A DNA stretch of 15,562 nucleotides from Candidatus Omnitrophota bacterium (GCA_003451585.1 DMEU01000017.1:39425-54986), one strand, 5' to 3'. Counted from the first letter of the stretch, positions 7,735-15,402 are shown. The notes: generated by a model from the sequence alone, not told the origin. A program made the numbers and translations.

Positions 7735-10504
7735 AGCTTTCCCTCATGAAAATATAGCGCCTTGCATGGTCAGCATCCTTATCGCCCGGTGATATCTTAA
7801 GATATTCTTTAAAATGTTCGTTCGCCTTTTCCTCATCCATCAGGTACTGCGAATAAATAACCCCTAAATTATAGTGGCAATAAGGGTCCCGGGGATTTAT
7901 CTCCAAGCCCTTTTCAAATTCTTTGATAGCCTCCCTGTACATTTCCTTTTCCGTATATATCACGCCTAAATTATAATGCAATAGCGTATTTTCTTTGGAA
8001 AGCTTTTCCATCTCCCTGTTAAGTTTAGCCAGGTCTTTCGGAAAAGACGCCATGCGGCTTTTCAGCTTCTCGTTCTCCTCAAGCGCCTCTTTGAGCTTAT
8101 TAGAAGCCTCGTAAAGCCTGTCTTCTTTTTCTTTCATCTCCTCGTGCAACTCCGTTTCGGCCTTTGTCCATCCCTTCTTATCTTCGTCCCAGCCCTTTAA
8201 ATGCTCATCCATCCGACTGATCTTCTGGCTCTGCGAAACCTTCTCCCTTACCGCCTCTCTGCGGTCTTCCTTTAACTCATCAAGCGAACCGGAGAATTGC
8301 TTTACATCTTTTCTGAGCGCAAGATTTTCAGCCTCAAGCTCCTGGTTTTTGCGCATAGTATCCCTGTACTCGCGCGGGTTTATCCTGGCCTTAGCGTCCT
8401 CCTTGAGCTGGTCGTTCTCTTCCTGCATCCGCACAAAACTATCAAGTAATTTTTTAAACTTTGTCTCAGAGCCCTCCACCATCTTTACCATCGTATCATT
8501 TTGGCTCTTCAATTTCTTGGCCTCTGATATCAGGTCGATATCCGCCTTATATTCTTTCTGCAGCGCCTCCCAATCCTTCTTTTCTTTTGTATGCGCCCTG
8601 ATAATATCTTCGGCGTCATTCAACTTCTTCACGATATTATCCATGCCGCCTTTAAAAAGCTTATTATCCTTCTCCAGGCCCATAGCCTTGGTAATGGCCT
8701 GATTGTACTCCAGGAGCTGGTCATTCAATACATCCACCTTCTTGGATAAATTATCCCGCTCTTTCTTAAGCTCTATCAGCTTCTCATGCGCGGCCTTGAA
8801 TGCCCCGGAGATACCCGAAAAATCCGCTTCATGCTTCTTAGCGGACTCACCCTGCTTTTTTGAATAAAGGTCGAGACTGTCTTCCATCTTCTTTAATTCC
8901 TGGCTGGTCACGCTTAACTGCTCCTTGGCGGATTTAAGCTCGGCATTCGCCTGCTCTAACTGCTTTTCAGCGTCAACCTTTTGTCCTAGAGCCGCTTCCT
9001 TCTCCGAGTTAAACCGTTTGACTTCTTCGCGTGTTTCATCCAGCGCCTTTGACAGGCTGCCTGCTTTAGTTTCCAGGTCAGAGCGCTCTTTCTGCAGCGC
9101 GGCTATTTCTTGCCGTGCTCCGGACAGCTCATCCGAGCCCGCCTTCAGACGCTCCTCTGCCGCCGCCAATTTCAAGGCCGCGCCTTTTTTCTCGTTCTCT
9201 AACGTCCCGGATTGCTTATCCATCGAAGATATTTTCTGCTCAGCCTCCTTCAACTTCCCTTCAGCGAACTCCGCCCTCTCTTGAACGGCTTTTGACCTCT
9301 CCTCTGAGGCTTTAAGATCATCCTGGCTGGCTTTATATTTATTGTCTGACCCCATAGCATCTTCGGCAAGCTTTTTCAGTTCATCGGATGCCTTCTCGAA
9401 CCGAGACTCCGAGGCCTTAATGTTCTCTTCGGCAAGCTTGATAGTCTCCTGGCTGTATTTCAGCTCCTCATCTTTTACTTTTAGCCTCTCCGTCAGGCCC
9501 TTTATGATATCAGTCGATTCTTTGGCATCCTCTGTTTGCTTTTGAACCAACCCGTCCTTCTCCTTCTGCAACTGCGCAAACTTATCTTCATAAAACTTTA
9601 TCTTCTCTTCCGTAAGAACAAGTTTCTTTTCGCTCAATTTATATTTTGCCTCCAGGTCCTTAGCCTTATTCTCGGCCACCCTGGTTGTTTCCGCGGCTTG
9701 GCTTAATTCCTCTTTGTGTTTTTTTACAAGCGCCTCCTGGCCCTTTTGGAATACTTCTAATTTCTCCTCCAAGGCCTTACGCGCGCCCTCTTGCCTGGCA
9801 AGTTCATCTTTTTGTTTCTGGCGTAAAGCATCTTCCCTTTTATCTACGCCGGAGACTTTTTCCTGCGCGGCCTTAAGCCTGTCCTCTGCCGATCTTAGCC
9901 GGGCGGTAAGGCGCTCGCGCTCCTCTTTGATCAAGGCCAAGTCGTCGTCATAACCGAAGAGTATCTTTTTACGCTCCTCTCTCAACGTATCCATCTGGCT
10001 CATCAAGGATTCTTTTTCAGCCTGCAGTTTCTGTATGCGCGCTGCTGCCTTTTCCAGGGCGCTCTCGGCTTCCGCCCTGCTGCGCGACAACTGCTCATTT
10101 TCTCTTTTTATCTCCTCGATGATGGAATCCTTGGCATCGATCACTTCTCCAGCCTTGTCCTCCTGCATTCTCCTATCAGCCAATTTTTCCGCCAAATTCC
10201 TCTTTTCATCTTGAAGATAAAATATCTTGTCCTCTGCCGCGTTAAGTTCTTCGCTGTACTTCTGTTTTTGTTCCTCTACCGCCTCGATCCTGCCCTTGAC
10301 ACCTTCTATCAGCGCGCGCTGTTCGGTCTTTAAGCTATCGATCTCCGTGCGCAGGGCGTCGCGTTCTTCTTTTAAGGACTGAAAAGCGTTATCAAAGTTC
10401 TCCAGGGTCTCATACACGGAAGACTTTTGAGCGCAGGCCGTCCATTCACGCGTCACGCAAAAAACAAATACTACAGCGGCAAAAATCCTTATAATTTTGA
10501 TCAC
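7712..10504 (-). CDS. 930-residue exported coiled-coil protein with C-terminal TPRs
   Basis: A GTG start overlaps the stop of secretin 1 (GTGA), with AGGG 7 nt upstream. A signal peptide (1-25; IFAAVVFVFCV core, cut likely after ACA) is followed by about 800 residues of Lys/Glu/Ala/Leu-rich, nearly Pro-free heptad sequence, which predicts a very long coiled coil. The last 90 residues hold two TPRs (about 841-874 and 875-908; LLHYNLGVIYTEKEMYREAIKEFEKGLEINP then CHYNLGVIYS). This C-terminal unit is closely similar to that of the protein encoded at 4799-5881, which also follows a secretin. TPR proteins such as PilF/PilW act as secretin pilotins, so a partner role for secretin 1 is plausible but inferred. 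No enzyme motif is visible. Confidence 0.75.
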   Translation of the reverse strand: MIKIIRIFAAVVFVFCVTREWTACAQKSSVYETLENFDNAFQSLKEERDALRTEIDSLKTEQRALIEGVKGRIEAVEEQKQKYSEELNAAEDKIFYLQDEKRNLAEKLADRRMQEDKAGEVIDAKDSIIEEIKRENEQLSRSRAEAESALEKAAARIQKLQAEKESLMSQMDTLREERKKILFGYDDDLALIKEERERLTARLRSAEDRLKAAQEKVSGVDKREDALRQKQKDELARQEGARKALEEKLEVFQKGQEALVKKHKEELSQAAETTRVAENKAKDLEAKYKLSEKKLVLTEEKIKFYEDKFAQLQKEKDGLVQKQTEDAKESTDIIKGLTERLKVKDEELKYSQETIKLAEENIKASESRFEKASDELKKLAEDAMGSDNKYKASQDDLKASEERSKAVQERAEFAEGKLKEAEQKISSMDKQSGTLENEKKGAALKLAAAEERLKAGSDELSGARQEIAALQKERSDLETKAGSLSKALDETREEVKRFNSEKEAALGQKVDAEKQLEQANAELKSAKEQLSVTSQELKKMEDSLDLYSKKQGESAKKHEADFSGISGAFKAAHEKLIELKKERDNLSKKVDVLNDQLLEYNQAITKAMGLEKDNKLFKGGMDNIVKKLNDAEDIIRAHTKEKKDWEALQKEYKADIDLISEAKKLKSQNDTMVKMVEGSETKFKKLLDSFVRMQEENDQLKEDAKARINPREYRDTMRKNQELEAENLALRKDVKQFSGSLDELKEDRREAVREKVSQSQKISRMDEHLKGWDEDKKGWTKAETELHEEMKEKEDRLYEASNKLKEALEENEKLKSRMASFPKDLAKLNREMEKLSKENTLLHYNLGVIYTEKEMYREAIKEFEKGLEINPRDPYCHYNLGVIYSQYLMDEEKANEHFKEYLKISPGDKDADHARRYIFMRESYGVGSKK

Positions 10505-12339
10505 TCGCTCACCCTAAGCCCTTTAAATATCACTTTTTTAATATCGGCGTCGCTTATAACCGGCACCTCTTTCGGTAAATGCTTTAAATCTCTGTATGCC
10601 TGTACTTCTTTAATAGCTGAGCGCCCGATCTCCTGCCCGGCCTTGGAAACAAAGACCTCTCCGCTTATTATCCTGGGCGTCAGCATTATGATCAGTTCGA
10701 AATTCTCGGTCCTTTTGGTATCCATCTTAAAGATATTGCCTAAAAAGGGTATGCTGCCAAAAAAAGGCATCTTTTTCACATCACCGGTCTTTTCCTCTTT
10801 CCTCAGGCCGCCAAGGATGACCGTAGTGCCGTCCTTAGTCATAACAGTCGTCTCCGCCAGAGAAGTATCGATGATCGGTATCCTGTTCTGGGTGGGAGTC
10901 ACCAGGGTAGACGATACGCTTGAGATCTCAACCTTTACTTTCATAGAGATGAATCCATCGTTATTTATGGAAGGCGTCACGGACACCTGCGTGCCGACAT
11001 CCACGAACGTGACATCTTCGGCAACAGTGCTGGTAGCCTGGCCGGTCGTTGTCGTAGTCGTGACATACGCCTGCCTTTCACCGACATGTATATGGGACTC
11101 CTGGTTATTGGTAACAACCAGCTTGGGATTTGCTATGATCTTGCTTCTGCCCAGGGTTTGGACATATTGGAAAAAAGTGTCGAAATCCTGCGTCCCGATT
11201 AGGCCTACATGCAATGCCTCTGAAGCCACTTTGGGGACACTTGAAGACAGGCTCGACGTTGTGCCGCTGAATGGATAAGAGCCGACATATTTTTCTTCTT
11301 CCACGGTTTCTTTTCTGGATGTGAACGTTCCGGCAGTGGTCTCAGGGTTTACTGTAGAAAAAGGCGTGGAGCCGACATAAAACATGTCACCGCTTTCCAG
11401 TTTAAGCGTGTTAAAGAGCCCTTCCCACTGCATGCCCCTTGTGGCTTCATCCGTAAGCTTGACCTTGACAATGGTGCAATCTACAACGACCTGCTTTGTC
11501 TTTGTATCCAGCTCGCCTATAAGCCGCTCAATATCGCGCATGCGTTCCGGCAAAGTTTGCACCATGACCTGGTTCTGCCTTTCATCGGCCTTGATCAAGC
11601 CCACTTTTTTAAAATCAAGCTGCATCTTTAATTGGCTTTCAACATCCAGGGCGCTCGCGTACTGTAACTGGAATATGCGCACATCATTTCGGCGCTCAAA
11701 CGCCTCCAATGACTTCTCCATCTCTTTTACGCGCTCAGGAATGTCTATTATCAGGACACTGCCTGACTCGGAATCGACAAGGACCCTGCCCACATCGCTT
11801 TTGAGCGTATCCAACAATGTAAATGCCTGCTCAGGTATGGCATAATTAAGGCGCAGGGTCTTCACAATACGTATATCGGCAAAAGTCCTTCCGTAGAGCT
11901 CCTTGTATTCGGTCTCAGTCATAACACTATAAATATCGCCCCTCCTGTCATACGCAAGCTTGTTAGAGCGCAGCATGATATCAAATACATCTTTTACAGG
12001 CACGTTTTCAACCATCATTGTTACAAGCCCTCCGACATTCTTCGTTGTCACGATATCCATATCGGCCTTGCGTGACAAAAATTTCAATGCTTCGACAATA
12101 TCGATATTCTGCAGGTTAAGAGAAATAAAACCGTGTACGCCCCCCGGTATTTTATCCTGGGGCGGCGCGTCCGGCTTATCAGAAGGATTGGAACGATCCG
12201 GCCCCGAAGAGGCGGCATCCTGGACGGCATCTTCCTGCGACGTTTCTTCCGAGGGAACCTGGTCCTGGGAATAAACATGAAGATCCAGCAATAAAATGAA
12301 ACCAAAGATCACGGCCGCCAAAATTTTTATTGTCTTCAT
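10501..12339 (-). CDS. Secretin 1 (GspD/PilQ-type outer-membrane channel)
   Basis: This 612-residue protein has a signal peptide (1-24) and an acidic Ser/Asp/Pro linker (25-68). An STN/N0 domain follows (72-125; NLQNIDIVEALKFLSRKADM), then two N1/NolW-type domains opening with VKTLRLNYAIPEQ (159-171) and VRIFQLQYASAL (220-231). The C-terminal secretin core (about 398-560) contains IHVGERQAYVTT, VDVGTQVSVTPSIN, TKDGTTVILGGL, the MPFFGSIPFLGNIF motif and LIIMLTPRI. Secretins form multimeric outer-membrane channels for type II, type III and type IV pilus systems. The neighbouring HR-domain and ExeA-like genes favour a type II-like assembly. There is no lipobox. A Ser/Thr/Gly-rich insert (about 322-370) precedes the core and is shared with secretin 2. 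The start and stop each overlap a neighbour by 4 bp (ATGA, GTGA). Confidence 0.9.
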   Translation of the reverse strand: MKTIKILAAVIFGFILLLDLHVYSQDQVPSEETSQEDAVQDAASSGPDRSNPSDKPDAPPQDKIPGGVHGFISLNLQNIDIVEALKFLSRKADMDIVTTKNVGGLVTMMVENVPVKDVFDIMLRSNKLAYDRRGDIYSVMTETEYKELYGRTFADIRIVKTLRLNYAIPEQAFTLLDTLKSDVGRVLVDSESGSVLIIDIPERVKEMEKSLEAFERRNDVRIFQLQYASALDVESQLKMQLDFKKVGLIKADERQNQVMVQTLPERMRDIERLIGELDTKTKQVVVDCTIVKVKLTDEATRGMQWEGLFNTLKLESGDMFYVGSTPFSTVNPETTAGTFTSRKETVEEEKYVGSYPFSGTTSSLSSSVPKVASEALHVGLIGTQDFDTFFQYVQTLGRSKIIANPKLVVTNNQESHIHVGERQAYVTTTTTTGQATSTVAEDVTFVDVGTQVSVTPSINNDGFISMKVKVEISSVSSTLVTPTQNRIPIIDTSLAETTVMTKDGTTVILGGLRKEEKTGDVKKMPFFGSIPFLGNIFKMDTKRTENFELIIMLTPRIISGEVFVSKAGQEIGRSAIKEVQAYRDLKHLPKEVPVISDADIKKVIFKGLRVSE

Positions 12340-13067
12340 CTGAGCTCTACTTCCACGCCATCCAGATTTAAAATGACCTTATCCTTAAAAATAGCCTGGA
12401 CCTTCACACCGTCAGGCAGAGTCTGCGCGCGCTTGAGGAAATATGTCTTTTTCAGCTCCAGGTTCTCCACCATGGCATCAGGACTGTCGGACCAGGATAT
12501 ACCAACCAACCTGTATTTAGCCAAGACCGCGTCCTGGCGCGCCTTTTCTTCAACCTGCTGCTTGCCCGTATCCATCTCCTCCGGAGCTGCCTGACGCCCG
12601 ATCTTAAAAATATCCCTTGAACCGACCTTTTCTATATACGCCGCCACAGGTTTTATCTGCGAAGCCAGGGCTAAAGATTCGGACTTCGAGGCGGCCTCTG
12701 TCTTAAAAGAAAAATCGGGCATTACAGAAAATTTCATGGCCAATACGGAGGAACTCGCCACAAAATATATGAACATAAAAACAGCCAGCAGGCTGAGGAC
12801 AAGATTTATCCTCTTTATATCCAGAGGGCCTCCCCAGGATTTGATGACAGACGACAGCTTCACGCTCGCGAAACTCCAGCGCCCACGCAAAGCTCCGGAA
12901 GAGAACATAGTGATGTCTTTTCCCCTGACAGAAACGTCTCTCCTACCTGGGGGAGGAGCCGGCTGCGGCGCGCTCTGAGGCTGCGGCTCAGCGGCCTTCC
13001 CCTGAGACTCTTCTATCAATTTCAGAAGCTGTTTTTCTGGACTAAGGCTTGAGTTATCCTGGGCCAT
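12336..13067 (-). CDS. Inner-membrane GspC/GspB-like HR-domain protein
   Basis: The 243-residue product has a Pro-rich cytoplasmic N-terminus (about 1-85; QPQSAPQPAPPP at 30-40), one membrane segment (88-110) and a periplasmic part. A 'SRDIF' segment (150-154) precedes a C-terminal HR-type domain (182-243) with YRLVGISWSDSPDAMV, then KTYFLKRAQTLPDGVKV and KDKVILNLDGVEVEL. That pattern is typical of GspC, and of the related GspB/ExeB and PilP proteins, which contact the N0 domain of secretins. Lying between an ExeA-like ATPase and a secretin, it is likely the inner-membrane link to the channel. The sequence looks most like GspC, while the ExeA neighbour suggests ExeB/GspB. The long cytoplasmic Pro-rich tail is unusual for GspC. 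Its start lies 46 bp inside the ATPase gene, with AGAGG about 10 nt upstream. Confidence 0.72.
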   Translation of the reverse strand: MAQDNSSLSPEKQLLKLIEESQGKAAEPQPQSAPQPAPPPGRRDVSVRGKDITMFSSGALRGRWSFASVKLSSVIKSWGGPLDIKRINLVLSLLAVFMFIYFVASSSVLAMKFSVMPDFSFKTEAASKSESLALASQIKPVAAYIEKVGSRDIFKIGRQAAPEEMDTGKQQVEEKARQDAVLAKYRLVGISWSDSPDAMVENLELKKTYFLKRAQTLPDGVKVQAIFKDKVILNLDGVEVELR

Positions 13068-13891
13068 CCCTGTATATCCTCTTCGTTAATGACTTCCTTG
13101 ACCAATACCTCGTCTACCACGCTCTTCCTTTTTAATACGAGCGCCTTTAGTGCCTTGTGGCATAACATCGCTATCCTGCGCGGGTATCCTTTGGTATAAC
13201 GGTGTATCTCGCGCACAGCGCCGTCCAAGAACAAGAACATCCTGGATGAATACCCTGCCTGGCGTATACGGAATTCAATAAGCCTGCGCGTCTCCTCCTC
13301 ATCCAGCGGATTTAAGGTATATTTAAAACTGACGCGATCTAAAAAATTATTCATGTTCATTATCTTGGCATAAAGCTCCAATTGCCCCAAAAGGATCAGC
13401 TGTAAAAGCTTAAATTCATTTGTTTCATAATTCAGCAGGACGCGCAGCGCTTCAAGAGTGACTTCATTCAACTTCTGGGCCTCATCCACGATGAGCACGA
13501 CCGTCTTGTTCTCCACGACCCCCTTCTGGTACAAGAACCGCTCCAATGCCTCCTGGATATCCAGGATATTAGGATGCGCCACAGGGATGGAGAGCTCGAA
13601 ATTACGCGCCAGCTTCATCATAAAAAGCTCTTCCGACTCAAATGTCGGGTCCATCACAATATTAAATATGATATCCTCTCTTGAACGCAAAAGCTGTATG
13701 AGCTTGCGCGAAAGAGTGGTCTTTCCGGTGCCCACATCTCCCAGGATGACAGACAAACCCCGCTTCAACCTCATCTCTATCATCAGGTTCGTAAGCGCGA
13801 TCTCGTGGGCTTTGGACTCATAAAAGAATTCCGGGTCCGGGCTGGTCGAAAAAGGCTCTCTTTGAAAACCTAATACCTTATAATAGCTCAT
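13022..13891 (-). CDS. ExeA/GspA-type AAA+ ATPase
   Basis: This 289-residue cytoplasmic ATPase belongs to the ExeA/GspA group (also the ATPases of exosortase-polysaccharide loci). The N-terminal YKVLGFQREPFSTSPDPEFF pattern is typical of the family. Walker A is GDVGTGKT (51-58) and Walker B is VVLIVDEAQ (131-139). A polar sensor-like strand LILLGQ (165-170) and a GYPRRI sensor-2 segment (235-240) follow. It lacks the C-terminal peptidoglycan-binding domain of Aeromonas ExeA, so it is the AAA+ unit alone. ExeA with ExeB is known to help the secretin pass the cell wall and assemble in the outer membrane. Here it lies directly before an HR-domain protein and secretin 1, which fits that role. AGGGAG precedes the ATG, which overlaps the previous stop. 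Confidence 0.88.
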   Translation of the reverse strand: MSYYKVLGFQREPFSTSPDPEFFYESKAHEIALTNLMIEMRLKRGLSVILGDVGTGKTTLSRKLIQLLRSREDIIFNIVMDPTFESEELFMMKLARNFELSIPVAHPNILDIQEALERFLYQKGVVENKTVVLIVDEAQKLNEVTLEALRVLLNYETNEFKLLQLILLGQLELYAKIMNMNNFLDRVSFKYTLNPLDEEETRRLIEFRIRQAGYSSRMFLFLDGAVREIHRYTKGYPRRIAMLCHKALKALVLKRKSVVDEVLVKEVINEEDIQGWPRITQALVQKNSF

Positions 13892-14856
13892 TGATCTCCC
13901 TGCCCTATGAACACCTTGATCTTGGCGTCTTTCTTAAAAGCATTAAGCCAATCGGAAAAACCCCCAAACTGCTTCTTCCTCTTAATCTGGTCAAAATAAG
14001 ATTGGCGCAGCTCATTGAATTTTTCCTTATCCGCGACGCGTTTCTGTAATGTGCGGAAAACCCCATAGCCGCGATAAACAGGAGAAGGTTTATAAACAGA
14101 ATTTTCCGGCAAGTCAAGCATGGCATAGACGTCAGCCCGAGGTATCTTCCATATATCCATCAGGAATTGCGAAGATACAAAACCGGGCTTTTGGGAGAAC
14201 TTAGGGTCTTTTTTTCCTTTTTTATCCCACGCTTTGGGATTCTTCATCTTCTTATAAAAGTCTTCGGCGGCGGACAAATCATCGAATTGGACGAGCTCCA
14301 GCCCCAAGGTATTATATTGGTCGAGGTATTCCTGATATGCCTCTTCCTCGGTAACTACCGGCACAATGCTGTCGATTATCTGTGTCCTTAGTTTCTGGAG
14401 CTGCAGAAGATGCCTGATCTGATTTTCAAACACCTCAGCCGGCTCTTTAACGCGTTCCAGGACCCATTTTGTGTAAGCTTCTCTGTCCTTTTTCCAGTCA
14501 AAATCCACCTTTTCAGCCTCAAGCAGCTTTGCGACCTCATCTTCGGCCTCTTTTGTCTCCACTCTGACATCTCTCCGAAAAGCCTCGTAAGACATCAAGA
14601 GGTCCTCCCAGACACGGCCCTCGATCTCTTCCGGAGTCCGGAGCTCCCCTCCCCACCGCGGCCCGAAGATCAGGATGGCTGCCTTTGCAAATCGATAATT
14701 ATCCATAGACACGGGCATACCGAAGAACTCCCCTGCCATCTCCGGGTCTTTTATCTTGACCACATCCTCCTGGGCAAAACAAAAAACAGGAGACAAAAAA
14801 CAGAAGACAGAAAACACAAGGATATTGAACGCTTTCTTCATATTATCGCTAGGCAT
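13888..14856 (-). CDS. SurA-like periplasmic chaperone with degenerate parvulin domain
   Basis: The 322-residue product begins with a signal peptide (hydrophobic 10-27, likely cut near CFA|QE). A helical region (about 45-165) resembles the SurA/PpiD N-terminal chaperone domain. A region at 185-272 is placed where a parvulin prolyl isomerase would be. The parvulin hallmarks are missing: the usual first strand with 'HIL' is replaced by LELVQF, and the GG-x-LG loop by KPGFVS. The C-terminal helix and strand (F..WLNAFKKDAKIKVFI) match the end of SurA-type proteins. It is therefore probably a folding chaperone for outer-membrane or secreted proteins without isomerase activity. GAGG lies only 4 nt before the chosen ATG, but a later ATG at 14841 has no Shine-Dalgarno site. 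The stop overlaps the ATPase start (ATGA). Confidence 0.65.
   Translation of the reverse strand: MPSDNMKKAFNILVFSVFCFLSPVFCFAQEDVVKIKDPEMAGEFFGMPVSMDNYRFAKAAILIFGPRWGGELRTPEEIEGRVWEDLLMSYEAFRRDVRVETKEAEDEVAKLLEAEKVDFDWKKDREAYTKWVLERVKEPAEVFENQIRHLLQLQKLRTQIIDSIVPVVTEEEAYQEYLDQYNTLGLELVQFDDLSAAEDFYKKMKNPKAWDKKGKKDPKFSQKPGFVSSQFLMDIWKIPRADVYAMLDLPENSVYKPSPVYRGYGVFRTLQKRVADKEKFNELRQSYFDQIKRKKQFGGFSDWLNAFKKDAKIKVFIGQGDQ
14773..14814 (-). repeat. Three 14-bp pyrimidine-rich repeats encoding a signal-peptide core
   Basis: On the minus strand three consecutive 14-mers run TTTTCTGTCTTCTG, TTTTTTGTCTCCTG and TTTTTTGTTTTGCC. The first two agree in 12 of 14 bases. They encode most of the hydrophobic core of the SurA-like protein's signal peptide (FSVFCFLSPVFCFA). 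Because 14 is not a multiple of three, each unit is read in a different frame, yet all frames give hydrophobic residues. A related pyrimidine-rich stretch lies at the start of the Poly_export gene. Confidence 0.6.
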
Positions 14857-15094
14857 CTTTCCTCAATAATTTTACTATCACGCGCAAGGTATAGCCTTCA
14901 TTGACCAGTTTAGAAATAAGCGCCAGCCGCTCTTTTGCCTTTTCAAAATCGTAGAAACGAGTCCGATTCTTCCTTAAAACTACATCCAACAAGCCCATAT
15001 CCGTATAATTATTGATAGCGGCATAAGATACATCGAACTCTTTTGCCATGTCCCTGGCGGATGCCAGCTTCCTCTCTGCCTTGCCTGTTTCCAT
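14849..15094 (-). CDS. Small MerR-type winged-helix DNA-binding protein (second of tandem pair)
   Basis: This 81-residue protein is a paralog of the preceding gene. It shares the arrangement 'SA+[ED][IM][AS]K+F.V+Y..[IL]N.YT..G[LF]', then an [KR]R-F-Y signature (TRFYD here), then 'L.LI[AS]+L...GY.LR.I.K.L'. It likewise ends straight after the DNA-binding unit and lacks a ligand domain. An AAGGTG Shine-Dalgarno site precedes the ATG, and the gene starts 16 nt after the stop of its neighbour. Its stop overlaps the next start by 8 bp, tying it translationally to the secretion-like genes. The two proteins could act as a heterodimer, since MerR proteins bind as dimers, but this is inference. Confidence 0.75.
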   Translation of the reverse strand: METGKAERKLASARDMAKEFDVSYAAINNYTDMGLLDVVLRKNRTRFYDFEKAKERLALISKLVNEGYTLRVIVKLLRKDA

Positions 15095-15110
15095 GCATGC
15101 ACCTTAAAAA

Positions 15111-15347
15111 CTATCCTACGAGTTTTTTACGTATTAACCTTAAAGGATATCCGTCATCTTTAAGCCTTGCGATAAGCGTAAGCTTCTCTTTTACTTCGCT
15201 CGCCTGATAGAACCTCTTGTTCCCGCGTTTAGAGACAACATTAAAAAACCCTAAATTCGTATAATGATTCAGGGTAGGATAAGTGACTCCGAATTTTTTT
15301 GATATTTCTTTGGCTGAGACCAGGTTCTTATCGTTGCCGTTCGTCAT
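15111..15347 (-). CDS. Small MerR-type winged-helix DNA-binding protein (first of tandem pair)
   Basis: This 78-residue protein is a single MerR-type DNA-binding domain. A helix-turn-helix segment (about 10-30, VSAKEISKKFGVTYPTLNHY) is followed by a wing-like stretch ending in NKRFYQ, which corresponds to the usual R-[YF]-Y signature after 'GLL/GFF'. A helical tail (LIARLKDDGYPLRLIRKKL) resembles the following helix of MerR proteins. There is no effector-binding domain, so it is a minimal regulator or excisionase-like binder rather than a classical metal or drug sensor. GAGGG lies 4 nt before the ATG. It is the first gene after the promoter and is closely similar to the next gene, pointing to tandem duplication. 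Autoregulation or control of the operon is inferred from position. Confidence 0.75.
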   Translation of the reverse strand: MTNGNDKNLVSAKEISKKFGVTYPTLNHYTNLGFFNVVSKRGNKRFYQASEVKEKLTLIARLKDDGYPLRLIRKKLVG

Positions 15348-15402
15348 GCCGCCCTCTTGATAATAACAACCGGACTATCTTCATGGAATTCCTACAACTA
15401 TA

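Noticed and set aside
8349..9953. Several plus-strand open frames opposite the long coiled-coil gene
   Set aside because: They are rich in Ser, Phe and Ala, which is what the complement of Glu/Lys/Leu-rich heptads gives. They have no start signals or motifs.
10426..10504. Possible lipoprotein signal in the 930-residue coiled-coil protein (WTAC around residue 24)
   Set aside because: Trp at -3 does not fit a lipobox and charged residues precede it; ordinary cleavage after ACA is more likely.
10427..11278. A 283-codon plus-strand open frame opposite secretin 1
   Set aside because: It lies antisense to clearly conserved secretin core codons, its translation is Ser/Thr/Val-rich without a domain, and there is no good ribosome-binding site. 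It is a shadow of the real gene.
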